Assembly (NCBI GenBank): GCA_916613615.1
Contig: OU744724.1
Location: 44,990,662-45,054,661, forward strand
Length of the DNA: 64,000 bases
Source: Steromphala cineraria
Taxonomy: Eukaryota > Mollusca > Gastropoda > Trochida > Trochidae
Direction: 5' to 3'
The translations under genes and the position numbers were made by a program. Shown here one piece after another: positions 1-10,488 of the stretch (position 1 is its first letter; each line of letters begins with the position of its first letter). The notes beneath the pieces are model-generated. The model was not told the origin of the DNA and ran no database searches. It saw only the letters and a program-made list of their open reading frames with translations.

Positions 1-1
1 G

Positions 2-733
2 AACAAGGCCAAGTTTCCAGTGATCTTGTCCCATGCTATTGACCAGTTCTGTTCTCCAGCCAAGATAAAGAGTGCTTTTCGGAAGTCTGGCCTGTACCCA
101 GTGGACAAAGAAGCTATTGACTCCACACAGGTAGCCCCATCTCTCTTCAAGAAAAAAGTGGAGAATAAGATGGCAGAGGAAACCAGTTGTGTGGAACCAA
201 TAAGAGAGTCATCTACAACATCTGCACAATCTGCCACCTGTGCCTCGTGTGGGACCTTCCTTGGAGGAAATCCCCTAGTCCTGGAAGGTCTTGTTCCAGA
301 AGACCTCGCCCACATCTTCCCACCTGTCCCATCCAAGCCACAAGCTGCTCGAAGGAAGATAGTTACCGACGCTAGAGTCATCACCAGCGACAATTTTTTT
401 AAGCAGCTTGAGGACAAGATCCTTGATGAAGAAAGGAAGAAGGCTGAGATAATAAAAAGGAGAGTTGCAAGAGAGGAAAGAAAGAGAGTTAAAGAAGAAC
501 AGGCGAGGACAAAGTCAAGGAAAAAACAGGAGAGATCCACAGAAGATGATTCAGAGAGGTGTACCATGTGTGACAGCGCTGTACCACAATCTAGTCAAAG
601 TGACGATGTTGTGCTATGGATCAGTTGTGATCAATGTGCAGAGTGGTATCATCAGGAGTGCGTTGGCTTGATTGGGGAGGATGTTGAGGATGTCTATTTT
701 GTATGTGTCAATTGCTGTGCAGATAATCAATAA
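2..733 (+). CDS. C-terminal part of a pogo/Tigger-like DDE transposase with PHD finger (5' partial)
   Basis: The frame is open from the left edge of the window and stops with TAA at 731-733, so the N-terminal DNA-binding and catalytic parts lie outside. The first ~40 residues (AIDQFCSPAKIKSAFRKSGLYP) match the end of the DDE_1 endonuclease domain in Tigger/pogo/jerky-type transposases, where an 'I..AF+.SGL+P' motif follows the last catalytic residue. A CASC pair and a conserved hydrophobic stretch follow, then a strongly basic, charged coiled region (about residues 135-180, KK/ER-rich), then a C4HC3 PHD finger at the C terminus (CTMC, CDQC, H, C, CVNCC). A PHD finger behind a pogo transposase is a recurrent architecture in invertebrate transposons. 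Whether this is an active element, a relic or a domesticated gene cannot be told from the 3' half; the frame is intact. A shorter start (GTG at 20) has no support. Confidence 0.75.
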   Translation, partial: NKAKFPVILSHAIDQFCSPAKIKSAFRKSGLYPVDKEAIDSTQVAPSLFKKKVENKMAEETSCVEPIRESSTTSAQSATCASCGTFLGGNPLVLEGLVPEDLAHIFPPVPSKPQAARRKIVTDARVITSDNFFKQLEDKILDEERKKAEIIKRRVAREERKRVKEEQARTKSRKKQERSTEDDSERCTMCDSAVPQSSQSDDVVLWISCDQCAEWYHQECVGLIGEDVEDVYFVCVNCCADNQ

Positions 734-1490
734 TTATGAAAATCAAAAATGTCTATTAACATTTTCCAGTTTTATTGTTATTTTGTTAATTCTTGTGGAT
801 TATTCAATATTTTGAATGAGCAAACACTTCATCATGTGAATTTCAAACAGTGAAATATTGTGACTAAAACTTGAAACTGATAAAAGACAATGAGTGTTGA
901 AAATAAGACATCATTCAAGATGGCTGTTTGGATTTGAAAGAAAAGGTAAGACAATGATAATTATATATGTTACAAATTTATTACAAATTATCTCTACATT
1001 TGAAAAGGTAAAACAGTGAAATGATATATGTTACAAATTTATTACAAATTATCTCTACATTTGAATATTACACTCTACACTCAAAGAATTATAATTTGAT
1101 GAATAATATGAAATTTCAATGTTTACAAAGAACATCCAACATTTTGAATCTTTCCAATATTCATTTGAATTTTCAATATCTTAAAAAATAAAAAAAATAA
1201 AATTATTGACGCATATATTGAATACGTTTTGGAGCTAACATTTTATTTCCATAGAAAGCATCAATTATAAAGTAACAATTAGTAAATAATCACATCGGCC
1301 TGACTAATAGGGCCATTACATGCACAGCTATATTTGTGAAAAACATTGTAAATATTCTATATTCATTTTATGTATTGCTTTATATTATTGTTAAATGAAT
1401 GTTACATAAAGGCGAAAGTACTTATTTATTTCATGATTCAATGACAGAATTTTTATTTCCACGTGCTGCATTGTGTTATTGTTATCGGCG
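734..1490. other. AT-rich 3' flank of the transposase, no gene seen
   Basis: This is AT-rich noncoding sequence downstream of the transposase stop. Its only internal structure is the 61-bp direct duplication listed separately. I could not find a terminal inverted repeat that would mark the end of the transposon. Confidence 0.5.
963..1066. repeat. 61-bp tandem duplication
   Basis: A segment beginning ATATATGTTACAAATTTATT at 963 recurs at 1024 with nearly identical sequence through 'ATCTCTACATTTGAA'. The period is 61 bp and there are about 1.7 copies. Confidence 0.85.
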
Positions 1491-1935
1491 AAACCACGCC
1501 CACACAAAATGGCGGCCGATTGCGAGTCGCAGAAACTGATTTTGTATGAGATTGTTTCGCGATAAAAAAAGATGACCACAGATACCAATTTTCACTTGAA
1601 TAACTTATTTTGGTATTTTAAACACAAAGTAAACGAATTAACATGACTTTGATAATTCATAAACGATATGAATTGGGTGGCGGCTACTGGTACTGTGCAC
1701 AACTGTAAAAAGTCGTACGGAAACCGGGATGCGGTGAACTCGTAGACAAAACCGGAAACCATGTTTGCAAGTGACCCACTTCAGCTGCCTATAGTTAGTT
1801 TCAAAAAAGTTCCGTATAGGATCGTGGGTTCTGATGTCAGGTTTAACAAGTTAGACAGATTTCAACGTGCGTATTTTTTTCGCTGAGTTATCGTCGAAAG
1901 ATGGCAAAAATATGGCGGTCACTGGTCGCGTGCCA
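1490..1935. promoter_or_regulatory. GC-richer patch with ATGGCGG-type (YY1-like) motifs
   Basis: In otherwise AT-rich sequence, AAAATGGCGGCC occurs at about 1506-1517 and ATATGGCGG at about 1911, with several CpGs nearby (CCACGCCCAC, GCGAGTCGC). AANATGGCGGC is the core of the YY1 site found at many metazoan promoters. No coding exon is attached that I can support, so this could be a distal promoter, an upstream regulatory patch of the gene at 2488, or part of a transposon. Confidence 0.25.
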
Positions 1936-2384
1936 GTATCGTGAAAATGCCCTGTTTGTCAAAACAAATGGCTGATGTATTGGACTAGTCGAACGACATT
2001 ATGTGAAAACTATGATATTATAATAATGTCATCAAATCTTTTATATATCACATCACATGAATAGTATGCCAAGATTATTATCGTCAACATAATAACTACA
2101 ATTCAAACTCTCAACTAGTTTGTAATTTCCAACCATAACATAATAATATTTCTCAACATCAATATTGACAAGGTGAGAAATAGGCCATTCCAGACTGACA
2201 GTCATGAAAGGCGAAGACTGTCCCTCCGGAAGGTTTAGATTTAATCTTAAGATACTTACGGTATGCATAATTAAAATGAACATCAAATCAATGTTCGATT
2301 TCATCCCTAATTACAACAATCATTGTCGAAAGATTTTGACAATGAGCTGAGACACATGCACGCCATGATTGTTTTGGTAGAAAA

Positions 2385-2430
2385 TCTCGCGAGATGTTAT
2401 TGATCACATGACTACGCTTGAATCACGTGA
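2385..2430 (+). promoter_or_regulatory. Promoter elements of the 119-aa gene: TCTCGCGAGA and TCACGTGA
   Basis: The 10-bp palindrome TCTCGCGAGA at 2385-2394 is an established metazoan core-promoter motif. It is followed at 2423-2430 by TCACGTGA, a palindromic E-box of the USF/MITF type. Both lie within about 105 bp upstream of the ATG at 2488, which is where a TATA-less promoter would sit. This supports exon 1 of the downstream gene. Confidence 0.55.
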
Positions 2431-2487
2431 TCTTCATCGTTTGTTTATATTCCTCACTCTCACTCGGGATTGCAACAAGACAGCAAC

Positions 2488-5400
2488 ATGGAACCAGCAA
2501 ACTTCGCCAAGAACTGCTTCACGTACAGCAAACAGAGGTGAGGGGAAACTTTTTATTATTCATCTTCGCCTTAAAAAGGTAAACCATTGCTGGGGTTGAA
2601 TAATTAATAGTTATCAATCGGGGGACAGAACACAGCTGACCGTTGCTAGTGGCAACTATTATGCCAACTTGCAATATTGGCCTTATATTTTATCGTTATC
2701 CTAAAAATTGGGGACTGTCAAATCTTTTCCATCACATTTAATTAATATTTCAGCTCAAACCCACAAAACCAGATCTAGAATCTCATTATGATTACCTTCA
2801 TTTTTAGGTTACAATGTTGTGTTTAGTCTATGATATATAGGCCTATATCTTTTATTTGCCTATATTCTCTAAGGGTAGATGTAGGCTAACTTTGATATGA
2901 AAATATTGTGTTTTTATGGGTTTGAAGTTTGGGCTTCCGTTACCTTGGTAACCATTTACCTATAGTTTGCAGGGTTACAGATATTTTGTTGTTGATTTTG
3001 TATACTTGCAGCCTAGCTCTATATCTTAATTGAGGGCCCCATGATACTGACAAAGTGTGTGCAAGTTAATCCTTTTAGAAATAGAAATAATTTACTTCAT
3101 GTCATATTATCATGGGTATTCCATCATTTTACATGTATATATCTTACCACATCAATACATTTTGTTGATTACTTTTATAAATGTTCTCACTTTATTATAA
3201 GTCTTAACTTTAAAAATAGTTTTGGTCTCATATAGAAAGAAATTTGTTAAGTATGCAATATGCGTTGATTTCATATTTTCCAGCACATACAAATAGTCTT
3301 GCTGGGTAATAATTTTGCCACGATAATAGGGTGCGATTACGGTGCTTATTAGTGGAAACTCCCGATATATTAAACTTTATAAAATTGAATATATATGAAT
3401 TCGATACGCACTGAAAGAGAATATGAAACGTATTTTTGTATTTATGCACATAAATCGATCCGCATGTAATTTTATAAATTTGATTGTATTTGGTTGATGT
3501 TCATAAATGCGTACATTACGTGTGTATACCCTCATCTGTAGCCCTGTCAATAATCAGGAAAACAGAATGAGTGGAATATTCATCCTTTGACATTATCAAA
3601 ACGATGATAATAAATATCATGTAATTGCCTTTCATACGAGGCATAATCATGCAGATGAAGATGTATTCTGTAGTGTAATTCTTTTGTAGCAAATTCACCC
3701 TGTGTGAACGTGTACACCAGAGAAAAAAATCCAAGAATCCAAATGTACATAATGCGAGAGGCTGTTTTGAATTGCCTGTTTAATATCGGTAGAGTTTTCT
3801 CAAATAAATCACAAGTTAAAAGAGTTTCTAAAGCACATATATCTCATGCTGGTAGTGAGCACTCAGTGAATTAACCAATCTACAATTCACTATTTACAGA
3901 TTATAGGTTTAACTTTTGATTTTAGTCACAACATATCAAAAATAGACTGATCCAAATGTTCTACAATAGGCGCATTACTGTCACATTTTAAACCAACTCT
4001 TATAGTAATCAGACTTAGCAGAAAGATTAGACGGTTAGACATTTAGAAGCATTTCGGGTTTTAGGACAGCACTGCCATGAAATCGGTGTCATCTTCTGAC
4101 ACCGCAAACCTTATTTGGTGTAGGCTCATTGGTGTTTACTCTCATGCAAGTACTTTATTTCAGTTAAAGAAGTAGGCTTTTAAGTTTTAATATATTCATT
4201 TCATAAATCGCTTTGGAAATAATAATGATACACACTTCAGACTATGGATAAGATCATATTAATACTTCTGTCTTTGGCTTATGGCTGCTTTTTAGAAATA
4301 TGAAACAGTAAAATGCAAATGTTTTTTTATGTAATAGTGATTAATTTCATTTTGAAACTTTTCATACATTGTGATTGAACCGATATCTAATCGATGAAAG
4401 ATGATTGATTATGAAATCGATACGGATTCCCATCACCAGAGGTCGTCAGTCTTGCTCATAAAGTTCTTATGGTAAATTCGACCCATGTATACCTTGCGTC
4501 ATACTCATGTACGTCTACATTTGCCGCATAAGGCACATCTAAGTTTTCGAGGTAATGAAGACTGATTAGTTGTTTGGTCTGTATGGTCAATCCTTACAGC
4601 AAGAAGTGACATTCCGCTTGCTTCTTAAGCATCCTTCTCACATAACTCGAAAGAAGGACAACTAAAAAAGAAAACAATGCTTCACTTTAAGAACTTTGGA
4701 TTACGAGTATGAGCACAAATACTTTTAACGAAAACCAAATGATTTAAATGAAATCATGTGTTTTAAGACAGGTTTATGATAGAAAAGACTTTCGCAACGC
4801 CTTCTTGGAAGCCGATCCTAGCAAATCATGCATATAGTGATGAAAATATACGGCGTTTTCCTCACCCAAGAAACGCATAGACTCAAAATTTGACGGATAC
4901 TTTCATCAATAGATTTCACACTAACTTGTTGTTTCAAACCTAAATGTAGCTTTATCATAATGCACGGGTGCAAAATTGTGAGTTACTGTTGGATTTACAT
5001 AACGTACTTGTGATTGGATTTTAATACCGTGTCAAATGACCGGGGCAAAAAAACATCTGAAATCTGTTTGGATACAATTCATACATTCTGAGTATGTTCT
5101 CTTTTACAGTATCAAAGTGGTTAGCCAATTATATGATGGCCAAGAGTGTCAAGTCAAGTCAAGTCAAGTTTATTGTATTCGAGGCCTCCGGCCCATATAC
5201 AGTTTACAGAGTTTACATAAGGGTTGAATAAATGACAGTGTATAATTATTTGTTTAACAATTCATCTCTTAACTTACAAGCATATTTTATATACAAAGAC
5301 AAATTTTTAATATTTTGTTCATCACATGATGATACTAATGACCTAAAGTGTCAAAACTGTAATACTGATTGACAGACATAAAACTTACGTCTATCATTGA

Positions 5401-8400
5401 GGAGCGTACACTTCCGTTCTTGGAGTCACGTTCTGGAATACCGGCTGACATAGGATGACTGATTTATAACTGTAGTGTAGTAGGCCTACAGCAGCAAAGT
5501 GGCTGAAATGTTGATAAATGAAATGTTGAAATGTTTGATTAATCTATGGGAGCTTGTAATAAACAGAATATCAAATTCCCTGTCCCTCAAAGGGGCAGTA
5601 GCACGTTTTTTGATAATTTTATATTTCAAATTTTTCACTGATTCATTGTACGTTAAGGCTAAATGTATTATTTTGATAGTGTCGAAAATCTCATTACACA
5701 AGCCAATCATCCATAGTCAGGGAACAAAGTATGAAGATTCACCTAAAATTCATTGGCGGCCATTTTTTTTGAACACCTTTAATTCATTTTGTGTAAGAAA
5801 ATGGAATCGCATGGCTAAACTTTACATTATATATTTGAATTTCTACTGCTTCTTTTAGTTTAAATGCATTGTCTTTCAAATTATTGGAGTCATTAAGTTT
5901 AATTTTCCTGACATCACCTTATATTCCCCCTAAAAACGTGCTACTGCCCCTTTAATACTTAATTTTTTGAACGTGTGAATAACATTAACAGTTGATTAAC
6001 TGTTGATTTCTCTAAAGCTTTCGATTCTGTACAAAGACATAAACTATGGAATTTATTCAAAAAGGGTGGACTAAGCAGCAAAATGTCAAAATTACTAAAC
6101 AGCATCGACGAGAATGTGAAAGCTTCAGTGAGGAATAACAGAGAATTATCAGAATCTTTTTATATACAAATTGGTGTTAGACAAGGGTGCGTGCTGAGTC
6201 CTTTTCTATTTTCCTTTTTTATTAATGAACTAGCAATGCAAATAGAAAATAATTGCAAAAATGGTATCCAGCTACATCCAGATGTGTTCCAAATTTTTCT
6301 TTTATTGTTTGCAGATGACATTGCTCTTATTTCAAGTACTGTTGTCGGCCTACAGAAGCAAATAAATGAACTAGAAACCTATTGTGAACGATCTAAACTC
6401 AACGTAAATATGGAGAAAACAAAAGTAATTACTCTTAAGAAAGGGGGTAAATTGTCTCGACATGAGAAATGGTACTTTAAAGGTAATGTGATAGAATCAA
6501 CAACATCATACAAGTACTTAGGTGTATATTTTACTAACTATCTTTCTTGGTCAACCCATGCAAAGTATGCATCAAGCCAAGCTCAAAAAGTATTTATAGG
6601 TATCCTGAAGAACTTGAAAGTTCTCGGAGACTTGAATTTATCATCTTATTTTAGAATATTTGATGTAAAAATCAGACCAATTCTATTATACGGGGCTGAA
6701 ATTTGGGGGCATCAACACTTCGATCATATAGAGAGAGTTCATTTGTTGGCGTGTAAGAAGTTTCTTGGGGTTAAAATAAACACACCTAGTGCAATGGTAT
6801 ATGGGGAATGCGGAAGATTCCCGCTTGTTATATACTCACAAGTTAAAATTATAAAATACTGGCTAAAACTTTTGAGTATGCCTTCTTACCGTCTACCAAA
6901 AAAATGTTATGAAATGATGATCTTATACGACCACAATGGACACAAAAATTGGATCACAGACTTAAAAAAGCTTCTTTTTACAACTGGATTTAACTACTTA
7001 TGGTATGAGCAGAATGTTGACTTTCCAAAACAGTTTCTTAATTCTTTTTTACAAAGACTAAAGGACATCTACCAACAAACTTGACTTAATAAACTTTCAC
7101 TCTCCACTAAATGTGAGTACTATTCAGATTTTAAACCATTCATTTATACTGAATTGTATCTATCATGTGTTACTATAAGAAAGTTTAGAGTAAGTTTATC
7201 ACGGTTCCGATGCTCGTCACATGATTTGCAAATTGAAATGGGCAGATACCTTAATATAAATAGAGAACAGAGATTATGTAAATCATGCAATAATAATATC
7301 TTGGAAGATGAATACCATTTTCTGCTCGTTTGTCCATTATATAATAATTTACGTCAAATATACCTTAAAGAATTTTACTATGTCCATCCCTCTAAAGATA
7401 AATTCTCATTTCTATTAAATTGCAAAAACTGTAATGTTATACAAAACCTTGCAATGTTTATATACCAAGCTATGAAAATAAGAAAAGGATAGTAACATTG
7501 AATAGCAATACTTGTTAACGCCTAATATCACATCGTTACAAACTGTAAATATAAAATTATGTAATTTTGTATTTTTGTAAAATGTACTACAGGCCTGTGG
7601 CCTCTTAGTATGGAATAAAGATTGATTGATTGAACATTAACAGCAAACCCATTTTCCTCCAATGTTATTAAATTATTCACTCCTTTGAAATCATTTAGAT
7701 TTATTAAATACAATTTCGTTGGGTTTTCTCATTTATGACAATTTTCACTGATTGGTTGTGATTTTGTTCAGGTATATAGCCACGATATTTTATATCTATG
7801 ACAATGGCCATATGGTTGACCGTATAGTTGATAGGTCTACATTGATGATATTTTCATTGTTGAAAGATTTCTTTCACTGTGGTTTACATTGGTCTGCAGA
7901 CGTATTTATACTAGAATGTGAAGAACGTTTTTTTATTGTAGAGTTCCGGACTATTCCCGGCAACACCCAATGGTTCCTCGACTCTACACACAGGAATGGA
8001 AAACAGACATGCGCAATAGGGAGCTCATCGTAAAGGTGAGACTGTAACGTACATCTTTAAGTTGTAATTGAGTGTTTATCCTGACACAATTATTGCAGGC
8101 ACTGATACCAAACGATGAAGGTACCTTCTCTTTAAAAGGTCAGTGTAGCTGTGTGACATGACTTCATGTGTGTCCATGAACATTTCTTCCTACTACAAAG
8201 CTCTTTCAATTCTTTGTCAGAATGATAAACTTCATAAAGGTTTGGTTACCTAATACCGTATAGAAATGTCACTACAGCACTTAATAAGTGCCTGTTATTA
8301 AACCCGAACAATATGGCAACATTAAAAAGTGAATCCCATCACCTCCACCTTCTCACAAAGCTTAAAAGGCCAGTTTCCGAATTTACTTATTTAAGACAAA

Positions 8401-8714
8401 CTATAAGTTTGATGAGCAAGGCGACTGGCGTTTTTATCTCTACGTAGGAAGATGAATCTCCTCCAAACCTTAGTGATTAACGATTGTTTGTCTTTCAGAA
8501 CGCGGACCTTGGCGGCATCCCTCACTACGAACACGACGAGAACTTGTTGCTGGAGAAGCGAGAACAGATGGCGTACAACGTGGAGGTCCGCAATCGAGTG
8601 GAGACCAAGTGTCCCATGCCTGACAGGGCAGCCTTACTCCGGCCTCGCTTCCACCACGAGACCTCCAAGTATCAGTCGGCGCTCATGTATCGGACAGACA
8701 AGGACCTTGCTTGA
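2488..8714 (+). CDS. Three-exon gene for a 119-residue protein of unknown family (possible ciliary protein)
   Basis: Exons are 2488-2537, 7942-8035 and 8499-8714 (TGA 8712-8714). Junctions are GT-AG and phases match: AG|GTGAGG joins an acceptor preceded by TTTTTTTATTGTAG to complete an Arg codon, and AAG|GTGAG joins TTGTCTTTCAG in phase 0. The total is 360 nt, 119 residues. The product starts MEPANFAKNCFTYSKQR and ends YRTDKDLA. It is hydrophilic, rich in Arg, Glu, Tyr and His, with no signal peptide, membrane segment or obvious domain. GC content of the exons is clearly above the flanks and the last exon has third-position G/C preference, as expected for real coding sequence. I do not recognise the family. 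The short Tyr/Arg-rich composition and the X-boxes in intron 1 recall small axonemal proteins, but that is inference. An extra exon could hide in the 5.4 kb intron 1, though the phases already fit. Confidence 0.65.
2642..2656. promoter_or_regulatory. X-box-like RFX site
   Basis: GTTGCTAGTGGCAAC is an imperfect palindrome of two RFX half-sites (GTTGCT, GGCAAC) with a 3-base spacer. It lies 105 bp downstream of exon 1. RFX factors drive ciliary genes in animals. The role here is inferred from the motif only. Confidence 0.4.
2939..2952. promoter_or_regulatory. Perfect X-box palindrome (RFX site)
   Basis: GTTACCTTGGTAAC is a perfect inverted repeat of the RFX half-site GTTACC with a 2-base centre, the canonical X-box form. 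It is the second such site within 420 bp of exon 1 of the 119-aa gene. Confidence 0.5.
5146..5440 (-). mobile_element. 3' end of a LINE in antisense orientation, (GACTT)n tail
   Basis: Read on the minus strand, the segment ends with a GGCCGGAGGCC hairpin, then ACAATAAA and a pentamer tail of about four GACTT units (5148-5169). The same layout (GGCC hairpin, AATAAA, short tandem tail) ends the full LINE at 7632, so the two are probably related non-LTR 3' ends. The 5' limit is vague; upstream frames hint at a decayed C-terminal protein end. Confidence 0.55.
5587..5955 (+). mobile_element. MITE family 1, copy a (TTAA-type)
   Basis: The element begins AAAGGGGCAGTAGCACG and ends with the inverse (CGTGCTACTGCCCCTTTAA). 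About 365 bp, with imperfect terminal inverted repeats of ~20 bp. It is clearly homologous over its whole length to the copies at 19091-19453 and, inverted, 38731-39092. The right end keeps TTAA; the left end reads CTCAAAGG, so its TTAA has mutated. No coding capacity; a non-autonomous element. Confidence 0.8.
5992..7632 (+). mobile_element. 5'-truncated non-LTR retrotransposon (LINE) with 11-bp target duplication
   Basis: The insertion is bounded by the direct repeat AACATTAACAG at 5981-5991 and 7633-7643. It starts in the middle of the reverse transcriptase and ends with a GGCCTGTGGCC hairpin, GGAATAAA and a (GATT)n tail (7618-7632). Truncation at the 5' end, a short tandem 3' tail and variable-length target duplications are the signature of target-primed reverse transcription. 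It lies in intron 1 of the 119-aa gene, in the sense orientation. Confidence 0.9.
6002..7492 (+). pseudogene. Reverse transcriptase of the LINE, truncated, one in-frame stop
   Basis: The frame enters at 6002 with RT motif A (VDFSKAFDSV), then motif B (RQGCVLSPFLFSFFIN, about 6178-6225), motif C (FADDIALIS, about 6310-6337), KTKVI, a YKYLGVYF motif (about 6510) and the thumb/connection region (LLYGAEIWG). A single TGA at 7082-7084 interrupts it; the same frame continues to 7492 and contains a C-terminal Cys/His motif (CKSC....HFLLVC, about 7280-7330) typical of CR1/jockey-like LINEs. The endonuclease and the first RT motifs are missing because the copy is 5'-truncated. With only one stop and a clean target duplication the insertion is fairly young. 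I do not assign a clade. Confidence 0.88.
8036..8498 (+). other. Intron 2 of the 119-aa gene
   Basis: Begins GTGAGAC and ends TTGTCTTTCAG; 463 bp. I see no repeat or gene inside it. Confidence 0.6.
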
Positions 8715-9600
8715 TTCACGCAATCAACATCATAGCCGGAGGATAATGGTCGTCACTGGTTCGAACCCAGTTTATCCATAATCAGCATTACAGTATTATG
8801 TGTTTTCACAGTCAAATTCCATTTCCATAGACTATTATGATATACAATGTACAGGGAGACTAAGAAAATTTATTCGAAGGTTTATTAAATTGTTAATATG
8901 ATTGTTGGCCAACCAATGATATATTTCTAACAATTGAAGTTGTTTTTGTTTCACAATTTAACACTTTTATTATTGTGTTTTTAGAATTGTTAAATTACCA
9001 GTCTTTGATTTGGCTTTTCTACATAACAGTATTATTACATGTACAATCATTGTTTGATTAGCATTTAAACATACCAAAAAGTATAGTCAGTCATGACACC
9101 AAGTGTTATTTCAGTATTAATATTTCATATACAACAATATGTATATATATTCCAAAGTCAAAAGCTTATAAGCATTTCCAAATTTTTATGTACTAATTAG
9201 TATGCAAATGTACACGTATTGTCAAATTTGAATTTGATGAAATGATATTCATCCTACATAACTATAAGCAAAATATCGTCTCTAAAACTTACTAAATCGT
9301 TTCCAGTTAGTCGAAAAACAGAATTTCATAACTCTGAAATATATTAATGTCACTTTGAAATGAAACACCATAATCAACAACTTAGACTGAAAGTAGGCAT
9401 GTTACATGTTATTGGAACTGATTACAGTGATAAATGTTTATGTTTCAATTTGTTTTTTATTACCTTCAATTCAATCTTTACCTGTTTATTTGATTCCTCG
9501 TTGTGTTGTGTTATTTTGTATTGCGCGTTTTAGCAGTTTTATGCTTGCCAAAATGATGTTATATGTTTGTTATTAAAGACATTCCACATTGGTTCTGTGT
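8715..9600 (+). other. Probable 3' UTR of the 119-aa gene
   Basis: AT-rich noncoding sequence follows the stop at 8714. The first plausible polyadenylation hexamer I see is ATTAAA at about 9572, so the transcript end is inferred near 9590. The 5' part holds a small tRNA-like minihelix (separate entry). Confidence 0.35.
8741..8777 (+). other. tRNA-like acceptor/T-arm minihelix just after the stop codon
   Basis: GGATAA (8741-8746) can pair with TTATCC (8772-8777). Between them ACTGG/CCAGT (8755-8759/8767-8771) encloses the 7-base loop TTCGAAC, an ideal T-loop that also fits the box B consensus GGTTCGAAcCC. Only eight bases (8747-8754) replace the D and anticodon arms. It could be a remnant of a tRNA or SINE head, or a structured 3' UTR element; no complete tRNA is present. 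Confidence 0.35.
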
Positions 9601-9691
9601 TCTCTGCTTTTCCACTGCCATGAAGATTGAAAGTAAATTCCGTCTTTGGTCATCAAAATGATACAGAACCTCAAACAAGTGCACAAAGAAC

Positions 9692-10488
9692 TTAAGGAGG
9701 TTGGATACAAAATATCGAGGTATTAAGAAATAACTAAATTTGGTCTTATTTTGTTGAAAAATATGTCTTGAATCAAATTGTGTCATAAAAATACCATGTC
9801 ACCACAGTTATTGTTCGAAAAAAGGCCCATCTGTTAGGGCACCCAATGATGAAAATACAATAATTTAAAAACTCCTTTTCAAGATAACTTTGGAATATAA
9901 TTGTTATTTAAATGTTTTTCTATTAAGCCATTGCAGTATGTAAGTAAACTTAGTCGGAAAAAGGGGACTTGAAACTAATATGAAGTAAAGACATGCAAAT
10001 AACCTTTTTCTTTCTATGATTATTTTTGTAAAATATTATTCTTTTATGAAAAAAAATCAATTTCTCGTATTAAGATTTTTTTGAAAATTATATATTTTAT
10101 AGTTAATACACACTAGAATAAGATTAAAAAGAAAAAAAGATATGTCACCAGCGGATAACAGAGATATTCACATTCAATTAAGCCACATCAATGAAAATCA
10201 ACATCCAGGGGAGATAACTCTTCATTGTCAACATTACCCTTTTTAGAATTTTTCATTAGTTTTTAAGGTTAATTAGTGAAATAAATTTTATCATAAAACA
10301 AATACTTATGTTCACAAATATAACATAGTCATTGTTTTTTGTTAAACTAAATCATTATTTAATTTTTTAGTTTTTTAATCTCACACTTGCAGTGAAAAAT
10401 AAACAAAATAGCATAAACTTTAAAATAACTCAATCTGATTATCTGACTGTTGCGGATGTGCAGAAACAAAGGTATCCAACCTCCTTAA
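9692..10488. mobile_element. TTAA-flanked inverted-repeat element (797 bp)
   Basis: Left end TTAAGGAGGTTGGATAC (9692-9708) and right end GTATCCAACCTCCTTAA (10472-10488) are perfect inverse complements, 17 bp. The outermost TTAA on both sides fits a piggyBac-type TTAA target duplication with GG... termini. The interior is AT-rich with no coding frame, so it is a non-autonomous element. Confidence 0.8.

Larger units (their letters stand above)
2538..7941 (+). other. Intron 1 of the 119-aa gene (5.4 kb)
   Basis: The intron is noncoding, begins GTGAGG and ends TTGTAG. It contains two X-box palindromes near its 5' end, an antisense LINE 3' fragment, a TTAA-flanked MITE and a 5'-truncated LINE, each listed separately. 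Between about 3000 and 5140 I see only AT-rich unique sequence with short open frames that lack splice or homology support. Confidence 0.55.

Noticed and set aside
5486..5858. Overlapping frames of 74 and 119 codons on opposite strands
   Set aside because: Both are inside MITE family 1 copy a, and the other copies of the MITE do not keep these frames.
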